A stretch of DNA of 64,000 bases from contig VZSF01003934.1 in the NCBI GenBank assembly GCA_013398295.1, positions 1,044,959 through 1,108,958 on the forward strand, given 5' to 3'. Source of the stretch: Chionis minor. Lineage: Eukaryota > Chordata > Aves > Charadriiformes > Chionididae. Under the pieces are notes generated by a model that saw only the letters and a list, made by a program, of their open reading frames with translations, did not search any database and was not told where the DNA came from. This document shows positions 13,976 through 26,620 of this stretch, piece after piece. A program made the translations under genes and the position numbers. Each line of letters opens with the position of its first letter. Positions within the stretch are counted from its first letter, which is position 1.

Positions 13976-16900
13976 TTAGTAGTGGTATGAACACCCATTG
14001 TTTGTGTTTATAAAGTGCTGTTTTGTTCTTTGGATTGCAATGCTAAAGCAGAACTAAACAATATGTATTTCCACAGAATTTCTAAAGCTTCAGGAATAGC
14101 TTTAGTAGAGTCAACCTCTCTACTGCAGCAAAGTTAAAGCTCCATAAACTGTATCACAAACAACTCAAAAGGAGTCCAAGAGTCACTGTGCTCCACTCTC
14201 CATCAAACTTAGTACACTAAAGAAGCAATCTTTTAGAAATCATGGCAATGAGAACACTAGAAATGCTTGACAAGAGACAGAAGGATCAAATTTGTTCAGA
14301 GGTGGGCCAATACAAATGACCACAAACTGGGGATTTTGGTATTCTACCCTGAATTTTTCAGCTTCTTATTGGCATTGGCAATTAGTGGCATTGAAAAGTC
14401 AAGGTATCCCTTTATATAATACATTTTCTTCTTCTTCAGAATAAATCCTTTAGAGTTTTTTGTAAATCAAAGCACTACAGCTGTGCAGGGCTCAGCATTT
14501 CATGTCAGATTTCTGTGAAAAGCACTGAGTTCAGAATGTACAGTTCCTAGCACTACCGTGCTTTGGAAGCACAGTAACTTTACAAATTGTCCCAAAAGAG
14601 TCATATGAAATTGAGCTCTAGTTTGCTTAAATATTTCAAGAGTTTCCTGGATTGCCCTTACTCTTGGATTAGCCCTGAGTCTGTATCAGATATTATGGAG
14701 GAGATCATGGATGGATCTTCACCGATAACACTTTTCTAAAGCCTAACAGTATTGCTTAATAAAACGCATTTATGGGGCAAGACTGAGTATGTAGGATAAA
14801 TACTGCTGTCAGTTCTAGTGGCATACCTTGGTAGGAGGTATGTTGAGTTAGGTTCCTCTTAAGAAAAAAGCTTTGTCCCACTAAAATTAACATGATTGTC
14901 AAAGTACTGTATTATTATAATTCATACTTTCTGAATTTTCTGCCCTCCACTGAATAATTGTGTAGTCAGTTCTACTCCTTTCCTATCTCAATGTGGTTTA
15001 TTGTATATATAACGAAAACAATCTAGCCTTTTTTGTGTTTCCTTTTAATTCTTCTGTTGTTATTGAGTCCTAAATGATCTTGTTTTTGTTTTTACTGCTC
15101 TGTAATGAGTCACTGACTTATTTAATTTAATTTTATTGTAATTGTTATCTTTTCATTCTTGTTTTTTTCCAGTCAGTTACTCATAAGACCACAAGATATA
15201 AACAGGACACTGTTGCTTGGACAATTTCTGAGAGTTATTTTTTTCACTGTCACCCAAATCCAAAGCAAGTTACTGAATGGTCCTCACTTCCTAAGAACTT
15301 TCACCTCAGTCCATGTATATTTTCCCACATGTCATGTCTCTGTTGATCCTTCTGTTTTCCAACTAAAAAAGGTCTGCCTGTCTGGTTTGGTTGTTGTTTG
15401 GAAGCTTTCTTGGGTTTTCTAATCATGCTTGATCTAAAACTTTCCATGGAAATTTTAGTGATAGAAAATCAAGTTTAATTTTATATAATTTCTTTTGCAG
15501 CAAATAAATTTTGCCAAAAACTGTGTTTCAGTTGAAAATTTGGGAGAAATAGTTATCCAGTGACATGTTAAAATTTCATTCACTAACTTCATCTTTGGCG
15601 GAGTTTTCTGCAATGGCTCTTTCCTGCTAGACTTCTTATCTTTAACCTGGTTTCCTAAGGAAATGGGATTTATGTGGTTGTGCTATGTTTGCATATGTTA
15701 CATACACGTGTCTCTCTATCCATCAATTCTTTATAATTTCAAAGTGACTGGCAGCTTGCCACTAAGTCTATAAAGACAGAGGTCGAAATTTATGTTAAGA
15801 TTTTATGTTTCATTGTAGTAGTCAGATAGAGAAGAGATTTTAGTAAGGCATCTATGAAGGGAAAAGCTTCAGCCGAAGTGACTTTGTATGCAATACCACA
15901 GAAAGCAGATGAGAAAGAATAGTGAATGCTCAGCTATGGGAAAATCTCCCAATGGAGTTCACACCCTTCAGAGCACACACCACATGACATAAAAGGCACA
16001 GAAAACCAAGATTCATTAGTTCTGCTACTTTTTGTACTTTGTTTCCTATGAGGCTAGAAATCCTAGGAAGCTATGAGACTGACTGTTTATAAACGTGCAA
16101 CATGTTTGATTAGAATTGGTTCCTATTTTGGTACAAAGAAATTGTTTAGTGCTTTTGTTTAAGGTGATCTGCAGCTCTTAAGCTGCATCCCCCTTATTGG
16201 TACCTAGAAAACCAGTAGACTTACAAAGAGTCAGAAAGCTTCAATCTGTGTTGGCGTGCCTTCATTTCTCCTGTTACCTGTGCCACCTAAGATAAAAGTA
16301 GTTCAGCAATCCCTGTATATGCCACAGTTACGCCTTCCAATCTCAGCTTCAGACATACCTTAAGATGTAAGTTGTCTGGCATGAAAAAATATCTTTTGTG
16401 TATCTATTTGCAGCTTTTACATGAAGTAAAGCTTATGAAGTATTCTGTAGTACCACAGAACTTCAACAGCCTCTGCAAATAATCTGCATTAGACCAGAAA
16501 TTAATGATATAGGTGTCACGGAACTGCTACAGATATTAGCCATTGTCCTGCACTGTTCAAGAGATTGGATATACCATGCTTCAGAAAGCTTTTCTAATGA
16601 GGAACCTTGGAGTAGACATGACAAGTGGTGGCGAATTTTAGGCAAAGACTTTGATAAACTCCAAGTGGTGCGGAAGCAGTCCTAGAGATTAATAACATAG
16701 TGATTTTCTCTAAGCCAGCAATAAGCCAGCCCACCTCGTCACAGTAGGAGGTACCAGGATGTTTGGAATGCCACCCACAGGACAAGAGGTCAAACTGAAC
16801 TTCTGACCAGTGTGATCATTGAAAAATTTGTGGCTGCTTTTGCAAGAGTTAATGCCAGTTCACTGAAGTCAGATTCCAGCTTGGGTAATTCCATTCTACC

Positions 16901-18017
16901 TCTCTAAAATTCCCCGTTTATTTCAAACAGATGCAATATTTTTTCACTTCCTCCGTTAAAGACTGCCAAGTAGTTTGGTACGTTTTGTTGAATACTTGCT
17001 GTGTTCTACCCCAAAGGTAGAACTACAACACCCGGTGAATGATCCGGCGCAGAGCTTTGGTGCATTCAGTACTATTTGTGGGCAAAATTTTGTTCTATTG
17101 ATATGCAGAACTGCTAAACATTATCACACAGAGCTATGGCTTGCAGCGAACGGGCAACAAAAGGTAGTGCTAAGAAGATTTTGTCCCATGGAGAGATCAG
17201 TAGCATGCAGCAGACTGGACCTCTAGTTTTAGCTCTTCTATTAATCTCAAGTAGCAACTTGGTCATGTTCCTTCACTTTCTAGTAAGGCCAAAAAGCACC
17301 TTAATTTTGCTTCAGAATAAGTTGGCTTGGACCCTTAATTTCTGTATCTCAGTACTCATTAGTAACAGTGGAATAGCAATGCTCATTAATGTATCCTTAA
17401 TATTTACTATAATGGATGCTTTATGGTCACTTTCAAAGGGAGATGTATTTCTATTTCCCATTTCTTCTGACACATATAAATTGATGAATGAACAAATTGA
17501 TCAATTTTTTACATACGCAGTGCTAGACAACTCATAGTGCTTAATGGCAGTAAAAGGAAACACAGAAGCCAGAAACACTAATTAAAAGCATGTTCAGTGA
17601 GACAGAACTGTAGTTTGGTTTTAACGAGTGTGCGGTAGAGATAATGTAAAAGCAATTACTTTAGCAAAGGCAATTTACTGAAAAATTGTTTTTTACTGAA
17701 CACCAACTTATTCAGTTCGTGGGCTTGCTGCCAGGAAACAGAGCCAATTAGTGCCACTTACTATAGGGACACTGAGATGTGGCCATCTGCCTGCTGAGAC
17801 TCACCCCGTATCTTTTCACCGTGCCACACGATCCCTCTGTGTCAGTATGAATACCCTTTCCAGCCCATTCTCAGCATTATGCATTGATACGGCATCTGTC
17901 ATCCCGAATTATAACCCTGCACGTTACTAACGTAATAAACTAATCTCAAATTTGTATCTCCCTTTTTAACCGTGACGTGTGACATGCCTACACTAGGCTT
18001 TACAGTAGTGTGAGACA
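13976..18017. other. Unique AT-rich non-coding DNA
   Basis: No recognisable gene or repeat. The 133-codon frame at 17136-17537 (plus) is hydrophobic in its middle because of T-rich composition; it has no recognised domain. Confidence 0.55.
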
Positions 18018-18092
18018 TACTGGTGTAAATCTAGCATTACTCCACTAATTTCTGAATTTTCAGCAGTGTAACTAAGGCAGGAACCTGGCCCT
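18018..18092. repeat. Palindromic ancient amniote repeat (MITE-like)
   Basis: ACTGGTGTAAATCTAGCATT, ACTCCACTAATTTCTGAATT, CAGCAGTGTAACTAAGGCAG and GAACCTGGCCCTTC match the same palindromic family as the copy near 5860. The right arm ends in CTGGCCC, the complement of the GGGCCA that opens the 5860 copy. The copy is diverged, with weakened symmetry. Confidence 0.55.
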
Positions 18093-20789
18093 TCGATCAT
18101 GATGCACTTCTAGGACAGAAATTCAGATAAGCCTACAGTATACCAACAAACTGGAAAGGTGACTGAAAAATGTAAATGAAGGGTGTATTCAGGTTTACTT
18201 ATCGAGGACAACTTTGAACTAGCGGTGACATAAAAATCAGCTGGAAGAAAAGATGACCCTCTGTGTCTTTTCTGCCATTCATAGGCTTTCTAAATTCAAG
18301 TACACTCACAAAGTTTTTATAAAAGAAGTAAATGTGTAGCCTTTTGGTTGCAATTCAAGTTCTAATAAAACTGTTTATTGAACTCCTTGACCCCTTCCTG
18401 GAATCTGCTTGAGCTTCCCAGAACTTTGTGTCATGTGGTTCTCGGTCATTAATAACTAAGTATGACACAGCAGTTTAGACGCACAGCAGCCTCTTCTCCC
18501 TTCGAGCAGGCGCCAGGACAGAGCACAGAGAGAACAAACAGCTCAGCCCAGGCTTCAGGATCCAGTCCCACAGCAGGGCTGCTGCGATGCAGCAGCAAAG
18601 CAAAAAGGGCAAAGGCAGGAAGTGATTCATCTGAGTACAGTACAACGTGCGGGACATGATCAAAAAGATCCCAACCTTCAGTCAGGACAAGTAGAGTACT
18701 GGGCAAGCGGCTCGAGGCTCCATCCCGGACGTTAGATCCATCTCCCTCTCTGTTTACACTGAGATCCTCCTCCACCAGCCAGCTGTGCATTAAAAGCAGC
18801 GTCTGGTGCTAAAGAGGGTCAGTGAATCGAAAGACCTCTGAACACATGGCTGATCTACTCTGTCCACCCACTCATTTACGTTTATATAGCCCTTCTGGCT
18901 TTTGCCTGGAAATCTTTGGCTTTCAAACTAGAGATGTCTCCAGCAGTTTTCCTCCAGCTTTTGGACTGCTTTACTGTTCCTTGAATCTATTTAGCCATTT
19001 CCCTGCCAGTTCCCAACCCCTCAAGTCTCCCTGTCCCGCCCCAGCGCCATGGCTAATTAATCATCTCTTCTTATGACAACTGGACTGTAGCTAAGTAATT
19101 CTGAGTGTCATTTTCCAAAGGGCAGAGCTGTTGTGTCTGCTGCAGCAAGATACATTCTGGGTACATTCTGCCCCACCAATTATATGCTTAAAAGAAAAAA
19201 CAGGGCAGGGATATTCTGTATGGAGAAGCTAATCGCGTTCTAGTGTGAGATGCTGCGCTTCAGCCACAGTGAAATGAATGAGACTCATTGTGAATTGATT
19301 CAAAAGTCATGTCTTTGCCAAATTTGGATTTAGTTACCCATATGCATTTCTTATAAACCAAAGAAAAAACCTGTATAGACCTATGGGGAAAATGAGTTTA
19401 ATTTTGATCAAGTTCCTTGCACTGTCAATCACTGTATCTCACTGGAGTGGCTCAAAACTCGCTGTAGGAGCTTGAGTGGTGAGGGAGATGGAGGAGAGAA
19501 AATTGAAATCTCAAATTAGGTGGGAAGTAATACATTAAAACAAATTATGATGGGGTTTTTTTCTCCTGATTTGTGTCCTAAGCTTCTCCTGCATACTTCT
19601 CCCTCTCGCTTTTTATTGTATTTATCATAGAACATTTACAGTGCATATTTGCAAGCACCATAGATCTGCATGCTTAGTTCAAGTTAAAGTTCATTTATTA
19701 AGGAAACATAGATGGCCCCTGAGCCCCTGGAATAAACCCTCCAGCATCTGAGGTCCATTATTACCTTCTACTCCAAGCATCAGGTGTGCTTTGACCCACC
19801 TTCTCAAACACAAACACAGTGCAGGTATGTAATTTCCAACAAAAAAGAGTCTACAGAAAGAAAAACATTTGCCTACAAACCCAGTTCTCCTTCTGGGGAG
19901 AGAACGAACTGCATATGGCAGGTCTGATTTTTGTTGCTTTATGCAGGGCTGGAAGGTGTTCAGAAAGTATGGTGATGGGACTGGCATTGGCACTAATCTA
20001 GAAAGGACCCAGCATTCATTTCAGAGAAGTAAAGGCTCAGCTAGACAATGAGATATTTAATATTTTAGTATATCCAACTAAGTAAATTCAAAACAAGTCA
20101 AAGGCTCACTGTCTTATCTGCTCTACTGTTAACTGGTGTTAGCTGACACATTCCACATCCTGGGCTAGACAAAGCCTAGAAGCAAGGAAAGCAAACGAAT
20201 GACACATGGAGTGACGACTGTACCAGAGAGAAAAATGAAGGGAGACACTGTGAGAAAAGAAGCACAGACAAAAAGGAAGACAATGAAATGGAAAATAATA
20301 ACACTATCTTTATAATGAACAGGACCAGCTGAGCTTTCGAGGGGTGCTCTTTTTCCTAATCCTTAACACATGCTTCTTCTTAACTCCAGTTATGTGTTTG
20401 TTTATTTGTTGTGTGTTTTTGTAAAATGAATCACCCTCAGAAAAAACCCATGGATTTAAATTACAGAGGGCAAAAATCTCATTGTACGTCAACTACTTTG
20501 GCAAACCCCATAGGTAGTTCAAGAGGAAAAGCTACTTGGGAATTTTCCGATGAAGAGTTCCTCTGTTGTTTTTTTTAAAGGAAAATTACATTATGTTGAA
20601 CCTGAAATTTTTCATGGGAACATGACATTGGAACTGTCATATTTTGTATAAATATTAAATATGCATTGATCTTGGTCTCCCACACCCCACAGAAATACTC
20701 TGACCCTTGTGGCTGAAAATGATCTCTTTATTTAGGTCCAGCAATCTTCTGAATTTTTAATCAAAATAGAATAGCACAACATGAGAGCC
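18093..20789. other. Unique non-coding DNA
   Basis: Contains the GC-richer patch at 18460-18790. The rest shows nothing that I can identify. TACATTCTG occurs twice, 12 bases apart, near 19151-19171, a minor direct repeat. Confidence 0.5.
18460..18790. other. GC-richer non-coding patch
   Basis: This stretch is visibly richer in G and C and in CpG than its surroundings, and it has open frames on both strands (for example 18449-18790, minus). The overlapping frames show no conserved motif. The composition could mark an exon of an unannotated transcript, a regulatory island or an old repeat. I cannot choose between them. Confidence 0.3.
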
Positions 20790-20910
20790 CTAAAGCAACC
20801 ACTGGTCTGGTGATTAATACCCTCATATTACACTTGGGGCATAAGATCTACTTCTGGGTTTCTTACAAAATCTCTCACATCCCAGCTAATTGCCCTAGCT
20901 ACTGGGCTAT
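20790..20910 (-). repeat. Ancient tRNA-like palindromic repeat
   Basis: Read on the minus strand, GCCCAGTAGCTAGGGCAATT is followed by AGCTGGGATGTGAGAGAT, AAACCCAGAAGTAGATCTTA and CACCAGACCAGTGGTTGC. The pattern GCCCAGTGGTTAGGGCA-(A)CTGGGATGTGGGAGA recurs in old sauropsid repeats, and a partly complementary block closes it. The 5' part looks tRNA-like, but this is not a tRNA gene, since no cloverleaf can be drawn. Confidence 0.45.
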
Positions 20911-22274
20911 TAATTTTTGGGGGGTAATGCTTGCATGTTCTTCAAGGACAATTTGGGAAGGTGAACATTTTAACAAAGTGTAGAGAAGAAAATGTTTCCA
21001 GAGCTTGAAAATTTTAACTAGACTGAAAAACTGCCCCCCCAACTTGATGTGCAGAGGTTCAAACTCCACTTAACGCACACATCTTTCATAGGCAGTAACT
21101 CGTTTTGTGTGGGTTTGTGTTTGTTGTGTATATGCTGCACACGTTTGTCTGTGGATCCAGTATGTGGAACACGTGGCCAGACATTTGGGGATTGTGTTGT
21201 ATGTAATGCATATTTCTTGCAGTGTGGATTATCTGCTTCATGTTCCTTTGTATGTAAATGGTTTTAGTGGATATATATCACTTGTGATAACACCTTGACA
21301 TAAACTAAAGTCATATTTAGCTAATCATGTTTTGCATTGATTAGATGCACTAGGCTTCTTCCTTATTTTTTGTGGGCTCTCATGACTTTGGCACACAGAA
21401 CTTGAAAATAAGAATTAAAAACATACAACTAATTGGCATGAGTTTAACTGGTGAACTGTGACAGCTTGTTGGCTAAAAAGTCACTTTTGGCACTTCCTAA
21501 TGAATGGAAATTAGTAAATATGAAGTACCTGTACATAAGGGCAACAAAACATCCCTCATATTACTAAATATCTATCATAAACAGAAAACACATCTGGATA
21601 AAATCTTCACATTTGATTTTGCCTCTTAAATGTCACATGTAAAAATAAGTACAAACACATCCTTCCATTCAGTGCCCTTACCCTGATCATGTGAAACAAA
21701 CAATTAAACAGCAAGTATGAGGTATAACCACTATTTCTCTGTTCTGGACCCTACTGAATAGAAGAGTCTGTCTGCCATCTCTGCTTACCAAAGAAGAGTT
21801 CTGTCCAAATGCTCCAGGCCCTCTCCATCCAGAAGCAACAGGCTCCCAAAGTTTACTTGGAGTCACACAAATCTATGTGGGAATTGAAAAGAAAACTTGA
21901 TCAAATACTAACTGGTAGATAACAATGGTAATATTAAGACTGAAATGAAAATAAGTAAAGACACTGTTCACCACATTCTTGGAGGAAAAAGTTGTCAGGT
22001 ATGTATTGAGTTTGGAATATGAATGGTGATGTAATGAGTCAGCAATGCCCAGTCTCTTGGTGATGGTGGTTCCTACTGAAAGCTCTTGAGGACAGCAAGC
22101 TTTGGTCCATCATGACCAGGTGGCCAGACATGTTTTCAAGTGACTGAAACAAAAATCACTTCCTTGTTCCATTAATGCCTGAATGTTCTGTCACAACATG
22201 AGACATATTCTGGTCACACAACTTAACCAGAGCATTACTGTTACGTTATCAGATATGAGGAACATCTGCATTTC

Positions 22275-22315
22275 CATCATATGACAGAGACATCTCTCAT
22301 CATTTGACAGAGACA
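22275..22315. repeat. 23-bp imperfect tandem duplication
   Basis: The sequence CATCATATGACAGAGACA at 22275-22292 recurs as CATCATTTGACAGAGACA at 22298-22315, offset by 23 bases with one mismatch over 18. It is a simple local duplication. Confidence 0.9.
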
Positions 22316-22537
22316 AGGTAGCAGAGTACAGGCTGAAGACCACTCAGGTTAGGCACTGGGCTCATGGTCTTCTCTCTGATCACGTGTGTCCTCAGGAGAA
22401 GAGGCAGCAGGAAGTAGGCATCAGGGCACAGGAAACGTTGAGGAAATTTCACCTAACAGTTAAAACCTCTATGTGAATGAAGCCTTGAGCCTGTTTTGCT
22501 TCAAACAATGTTCCATTCAAAGCATGACTCAACTTGT

Positions 22538-22610
22538 GGGGCCTGATCCAAAGCCCCAAAAGACAATGAGAGTTTTTCCATTGACTCGAGCAGCCTTTGG
22601 ATGAGGACCT
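22538..22610. repeat. Palindromic ancient amniote repeat (MITE-like)
   Basis: GGGGCCTGATCCAAAGCCCC is the left arm. The centre holds TTTTTCCATTGACTCGAGCA, and GCCTTTGGATGAGGACCTT is the right arm. The arms are imperfect inverted complements (CTGATCCAAAGCC against GCCTTTGGAT-AGG). The pattern is that of a short palindromic interspersed repeat widespread in turtles and archosaurs. No transposase is nearby. It is a fossil copy; I do not assign a database family name. Confidence 0.6.
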
Positions 22611-24364
22611 TGATCCTGAAAGCCCGATTCACATGACAACAGCTACACAAAAAAAGATCAAATCCAGAAATCTTTGTTGAGATTGTACCAAATCCTTTCC
22701 TAGGTAAGTATTCCAAATTAAAACAATGAAGCCTATTTAGTCTGATTGTCTGCTGCTATCCTGAACTTCACACACCATTTGATGATCACAGCGATTTATA
22801 AGGATAAATCCTTGGTCCTACATTTCCACACAAGTGTTCATCTTTGCAGAGCTGATAAACTGTTTTTCTTCCCTCTTGACTTTCTTTTGTCTAGGAGTGG
22901 TATCAGAATGTAACTCACGAACCATTTAGTATAGACTTCAGTATATGCTACACAGTTCACATTAAAGCCTAAAGGTCCAGTTATACTTAGAAGTGTCGTC
23001 TTCATTACAGAAAGCGAAGGTGTTCAAACTGGAATGCAGGTAAAATAAGTAGGGCTTACTTTTAGTAACTAATGCTTTCACGTGCTGTTTTGCGGGGGCA
23101 GAGGGGTTTTTTTAGTAGAAAAGGAACCTTTTTTGGCCACTTCGGAAGATATACCTTGTTTGAATAAGATGTCTTTAAAACCCAGTATTCAACCACGAAA
23201 GAAGAGAAAGACCAAACAATGCAACGTTTGGGCTTTGCAACTTCCTCTACACAGGCTGTATTTTCAAAGCAAATGCCATCTGAAATGATTTCATAAACTT
23301 CTATACATCACTCTGTACACAAACACACTGTCCAACTGTAATTCTTTGACTGGGCAGTTGTCTGTTGTGACACCTTGCTTACAAACATACAGCTGGAGAA
23401 CACAGTGTGTACCAAAAGCTGTTGGATGCTACTAATCATAGCTCAGCATGTTTGTTTTGTGCCTGACAAAGCTTTTCATACAAATACTGTTAGCCCTTTT
23501 CTTCAGTGCACGCTACATAGTATATAAATAATATTTGATTGTCCTGGTGGAGTTACAACACCAAAAATGTTTTTACTCATATGGTTTGTATTAACTTTAC
23601 AAGGGAAATACAGTATATGGGGAAAAATGGGTTTTTTTTTTTGCTTGTATAACCATGCCTACACCCTGGCTGCTGCCACAGGAGTGTTTTGGTTGACACA
23701 GAGAATGCTCTGGCCTTGATATGAATGGCGTTCAACGTGATAATGAGCACAAGCCATACAGTAAGGAGTGTTAATGAGGGGGATGGAGATACAACAGCTT
23801 CTTTAGCTCCACATTCAACCTTGCAGAAAATCTACTTTGGTGATTTCTGTCAAATGCCATCTCATTTTTAAGCACAGCCAAAACCTCAGATTGCCTCATA
23901 GAACTGAGTGCTCCAGTATCCATAAACGTCATTTCCCAGGATAATCCTTGACTTTTGTTTGAGACTGTTATTTCCCACTTAATACCCACAGCTTTTTAAT
24001 TGGTTATTATTATTTCTTATTATATTTGAAAATTTTAAGAGTCTCTTAAGAAGCAAAAAAAGGGGAAATAATTAAAGAAAAATGTAGACAATAATCCAAA
24101 TCCAGTGCGACTTTACAGATGCGACAGACATTGATTCTTGCCCTTGGGGAGTGAGACAGGAAGCTGTGGTGGGCCAGAGCCCTCAGCCATCACTTGACTG
24201 TAAAATATTCCCTTAGGACTAACTTTGTAAAATACAGTCACACAATAACCATCAGCAGCTCCTGCACGCAAACTCTGTGACCTAGACTCTACTGTTGCTG
24301 TGTTTAAGTTTACATTATTTTGATGCCAGTGTAATACAACGGACATTTATTTACTTGATTTAAG

Positions 24365-24480
24365 GACAACCATTGACCTGCCACATGACTTTAGGCAAGT
24401 TACTTCTCTGTGCTGTTTTTTATCTTCTGATAGCCTTTCCGACCTTTAGTTCCTCTTCTCATCATAAATAAAAGTATAAA
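24365..24480 (+). mobile_element. MIR-like ancient SINE core
   Basis: CCACATGACTTTAGGCAAGT followed by TACTTCTCTGTGCTG is a close match to the MIR core pattern (GTGTGACCTTGGGCAAGT-ACTT-CTCTGTGCCT). The downstream part to about 24480 is only weakly similar. The tRNA-like head is not recognisable. Confidence 0.65.
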
Positions 24481-26592
24481 CAGACATGACAATAAAAGGA
24501 AGAGATGCAATATGAGTACTGTACATGGAGACTGAAGGAGGTAATACAAAACAATCAATTTTCAAACAGCATTTGCATGCAGACGATACAAAATCAGACT
24601 GATTTTATATGTATAGTTTCTTTTGCACCCCATTTTGAATGTTTAGCTCTTTTGATTGGTTTGCTAGTCAGTTAATACACTGTCATTCCGAGTAGTAAAG
24701 TACAAGACGAAACCTCAGCTTTAAGTTACATTATCGTTAAAAATAAACAGAGGATAACACAACACTCCTACCATTGACTTCGGTAGGTAACGAGTTCATA
24801 TAAAGATGGCATTACTACATCCTAATTGGTACAGAATTTCATATGCTGCATTCAAGACTTAAATATAGCTTATCATCATTAGACTTAAGGACATGCACAG
24901 GCAGTTCCTTGAATGCCAAATCTCCTAGTCAGTGGGCTATGCACGACGGCAGCCAGGCACGCTATATAGTATCTGTAAGATATCCTGATCATACTGTTGA
25001 TTAAAATTCAAGCTACCTTTCAAAATACAGCATTGAGACTGAAATGTCACCTATCATGAAGAGAGGATCTGTAAAAACAGAAATGGAAAGATAAGGAGGA
25101 TGAGACTGGAAAGCCCAAAGGATCTCCCAGCGACTTCCCATGCTGGAATGACCCTAGCCTGAACAATCCAAGACGGGTGAGTTGATTATAGAAAAGGGTG
25201 GTAAACAGGAAAAGATCATGGAGGGGAAAAAAAAAACATATAGGGCTCAAATTAAGACTGATACAGAAATGCCATGCACTAGTTGCTGTTCATAGTTAGT
25301 GCCTGTGTGACACATTCACACCATAGCAGGGTGGGTGGGGCTGTTTCTTGATCATTGCCTGATTGACGTTAATGACATTCTTCCAATGGCTGTGGCTTTC
25401 CTCATACCACACCCAGGAGAGGTCAGAGGCACATTCCTCCTGAGTATTAATGTGAAAAAACATATTTTTAGTCAAGTTGTTAAACGATGCCAGGTGTTTG
25501 CTCTGGTTGCCTTAACTAGTCCAGCACAGTCAAAGCTCAGCCTGTACTTCCCAGCAACGTGTAACTCAGCTCTGGAGATTGCACCAGCTATCTGGTTTTA
25601 ATCCAAGCCCAGCTACTAAACTGATTAGACTCATCCCTATGATAATGCCTCCTATGTAGTGGAAGACGGCAACATCTGTGAACGTGGATACAAGCCCAGC
25701 ATAGTATTGTGAATTGTGGTGTTTATTTGTGTTGCCTAGAAGCCCCATTTACAGATCAGGAGCCTGTGTGAAAGACAAAACCCAAAAGCATTGCACTTTC
25801 CCTGGGAGGGTTATTTACCTCCGTTGCTTTTGTTATGTCTGCCATGAAAAGCCTTACTTCTGCCAGTGAAAAAAAGCACCAGAAATGGAAACGGGCGTAG
25901 GTCCACTGCCTGAAGTACAGCAGCCCTAAGATCTGCAGCAGCCACCCAGTCCACGTTATCAAAGCATTCCGCAAAGCTGAAACCTTGCAACAAGCCAAAC
26001 TCTGAGCTTCTGAGCCCAAATCCCAAGGCCACAAAACCCCTCCAAGCAACAGGAAAAAAAGAACCATAGCCTCTTAAGAAAGAAGTCCATACAAATGCGT
26101 TGCTGGCTTTGACAGCGAAAGTTGAAGTTTTCAGATGCTGTGTAGGTATGTAAGAGGTCACACGGCCATGCTGAACACTCAGCAGATCGCAGGAAAGCTA
26201 ATGGTAACTGTTAAAGCTCAGAATTCCTGAAAATCAGAACCTTTCTGTGTTAGTCCCCTAATTTTAGGAAGTTTAGTTCATAAACAATCGATTCACGCCA
26301 CACCTAAATTTAATAATGCCAATGAATCTCAAAAAATCAATGTTCTGAAGACTTCCAGAGACAGTTTCCTACCAGCTCTGTAGGATGCCTGTGAAACCTT
26401 TGCGCCGTGGTGTTCACTCTAGCTGTCTTACTACAACCGTGGCAAGGCCGGCCTTTGCGTGTCCCGTCCTGTTCTCTTTTCCACCCTTACAATCTCTCTT
26501 TAGGATCAGGAACAACCCTATGACAGCACAACGCAGCCTAGTCTGGGTTGTTCCAATGCCTCCAAACGTGTGGAGCAGCAGAGGGCTGCCCG

Positions 26593-26620
26593 CATGGAGG
26601 AGGAGAAGGAGGAGGAGGGA
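26593..26620. repeat. (GGA)n short purine repeat
   Basis: An interrupted GGA/GAA run of about nine triplets. It creates the arginine run in the plus frame 26385-26663 and the leucine run in the minus frame 26414-26647; neither frame is a gene. Confidence 0.9.

Larger units (their letters stand above)
20911..24364. other. Unique non-coding DNA with small repeats
   Basis: Contains the 23-bp duplication at 22275 and the palindromic repeat at 22538. No gene is recognised; the small open frames overlap on both strands and carry no motif. Confidence 0.5.

Noticed and set aside
5711..21529. Identical 17-mer AGTAAATATGAAGTACC at 5711-5727 and 21513-21529
   Set aside because: Flanks do not match, and one such pair in 64 kb of AT-rich DNA can occur by chance.
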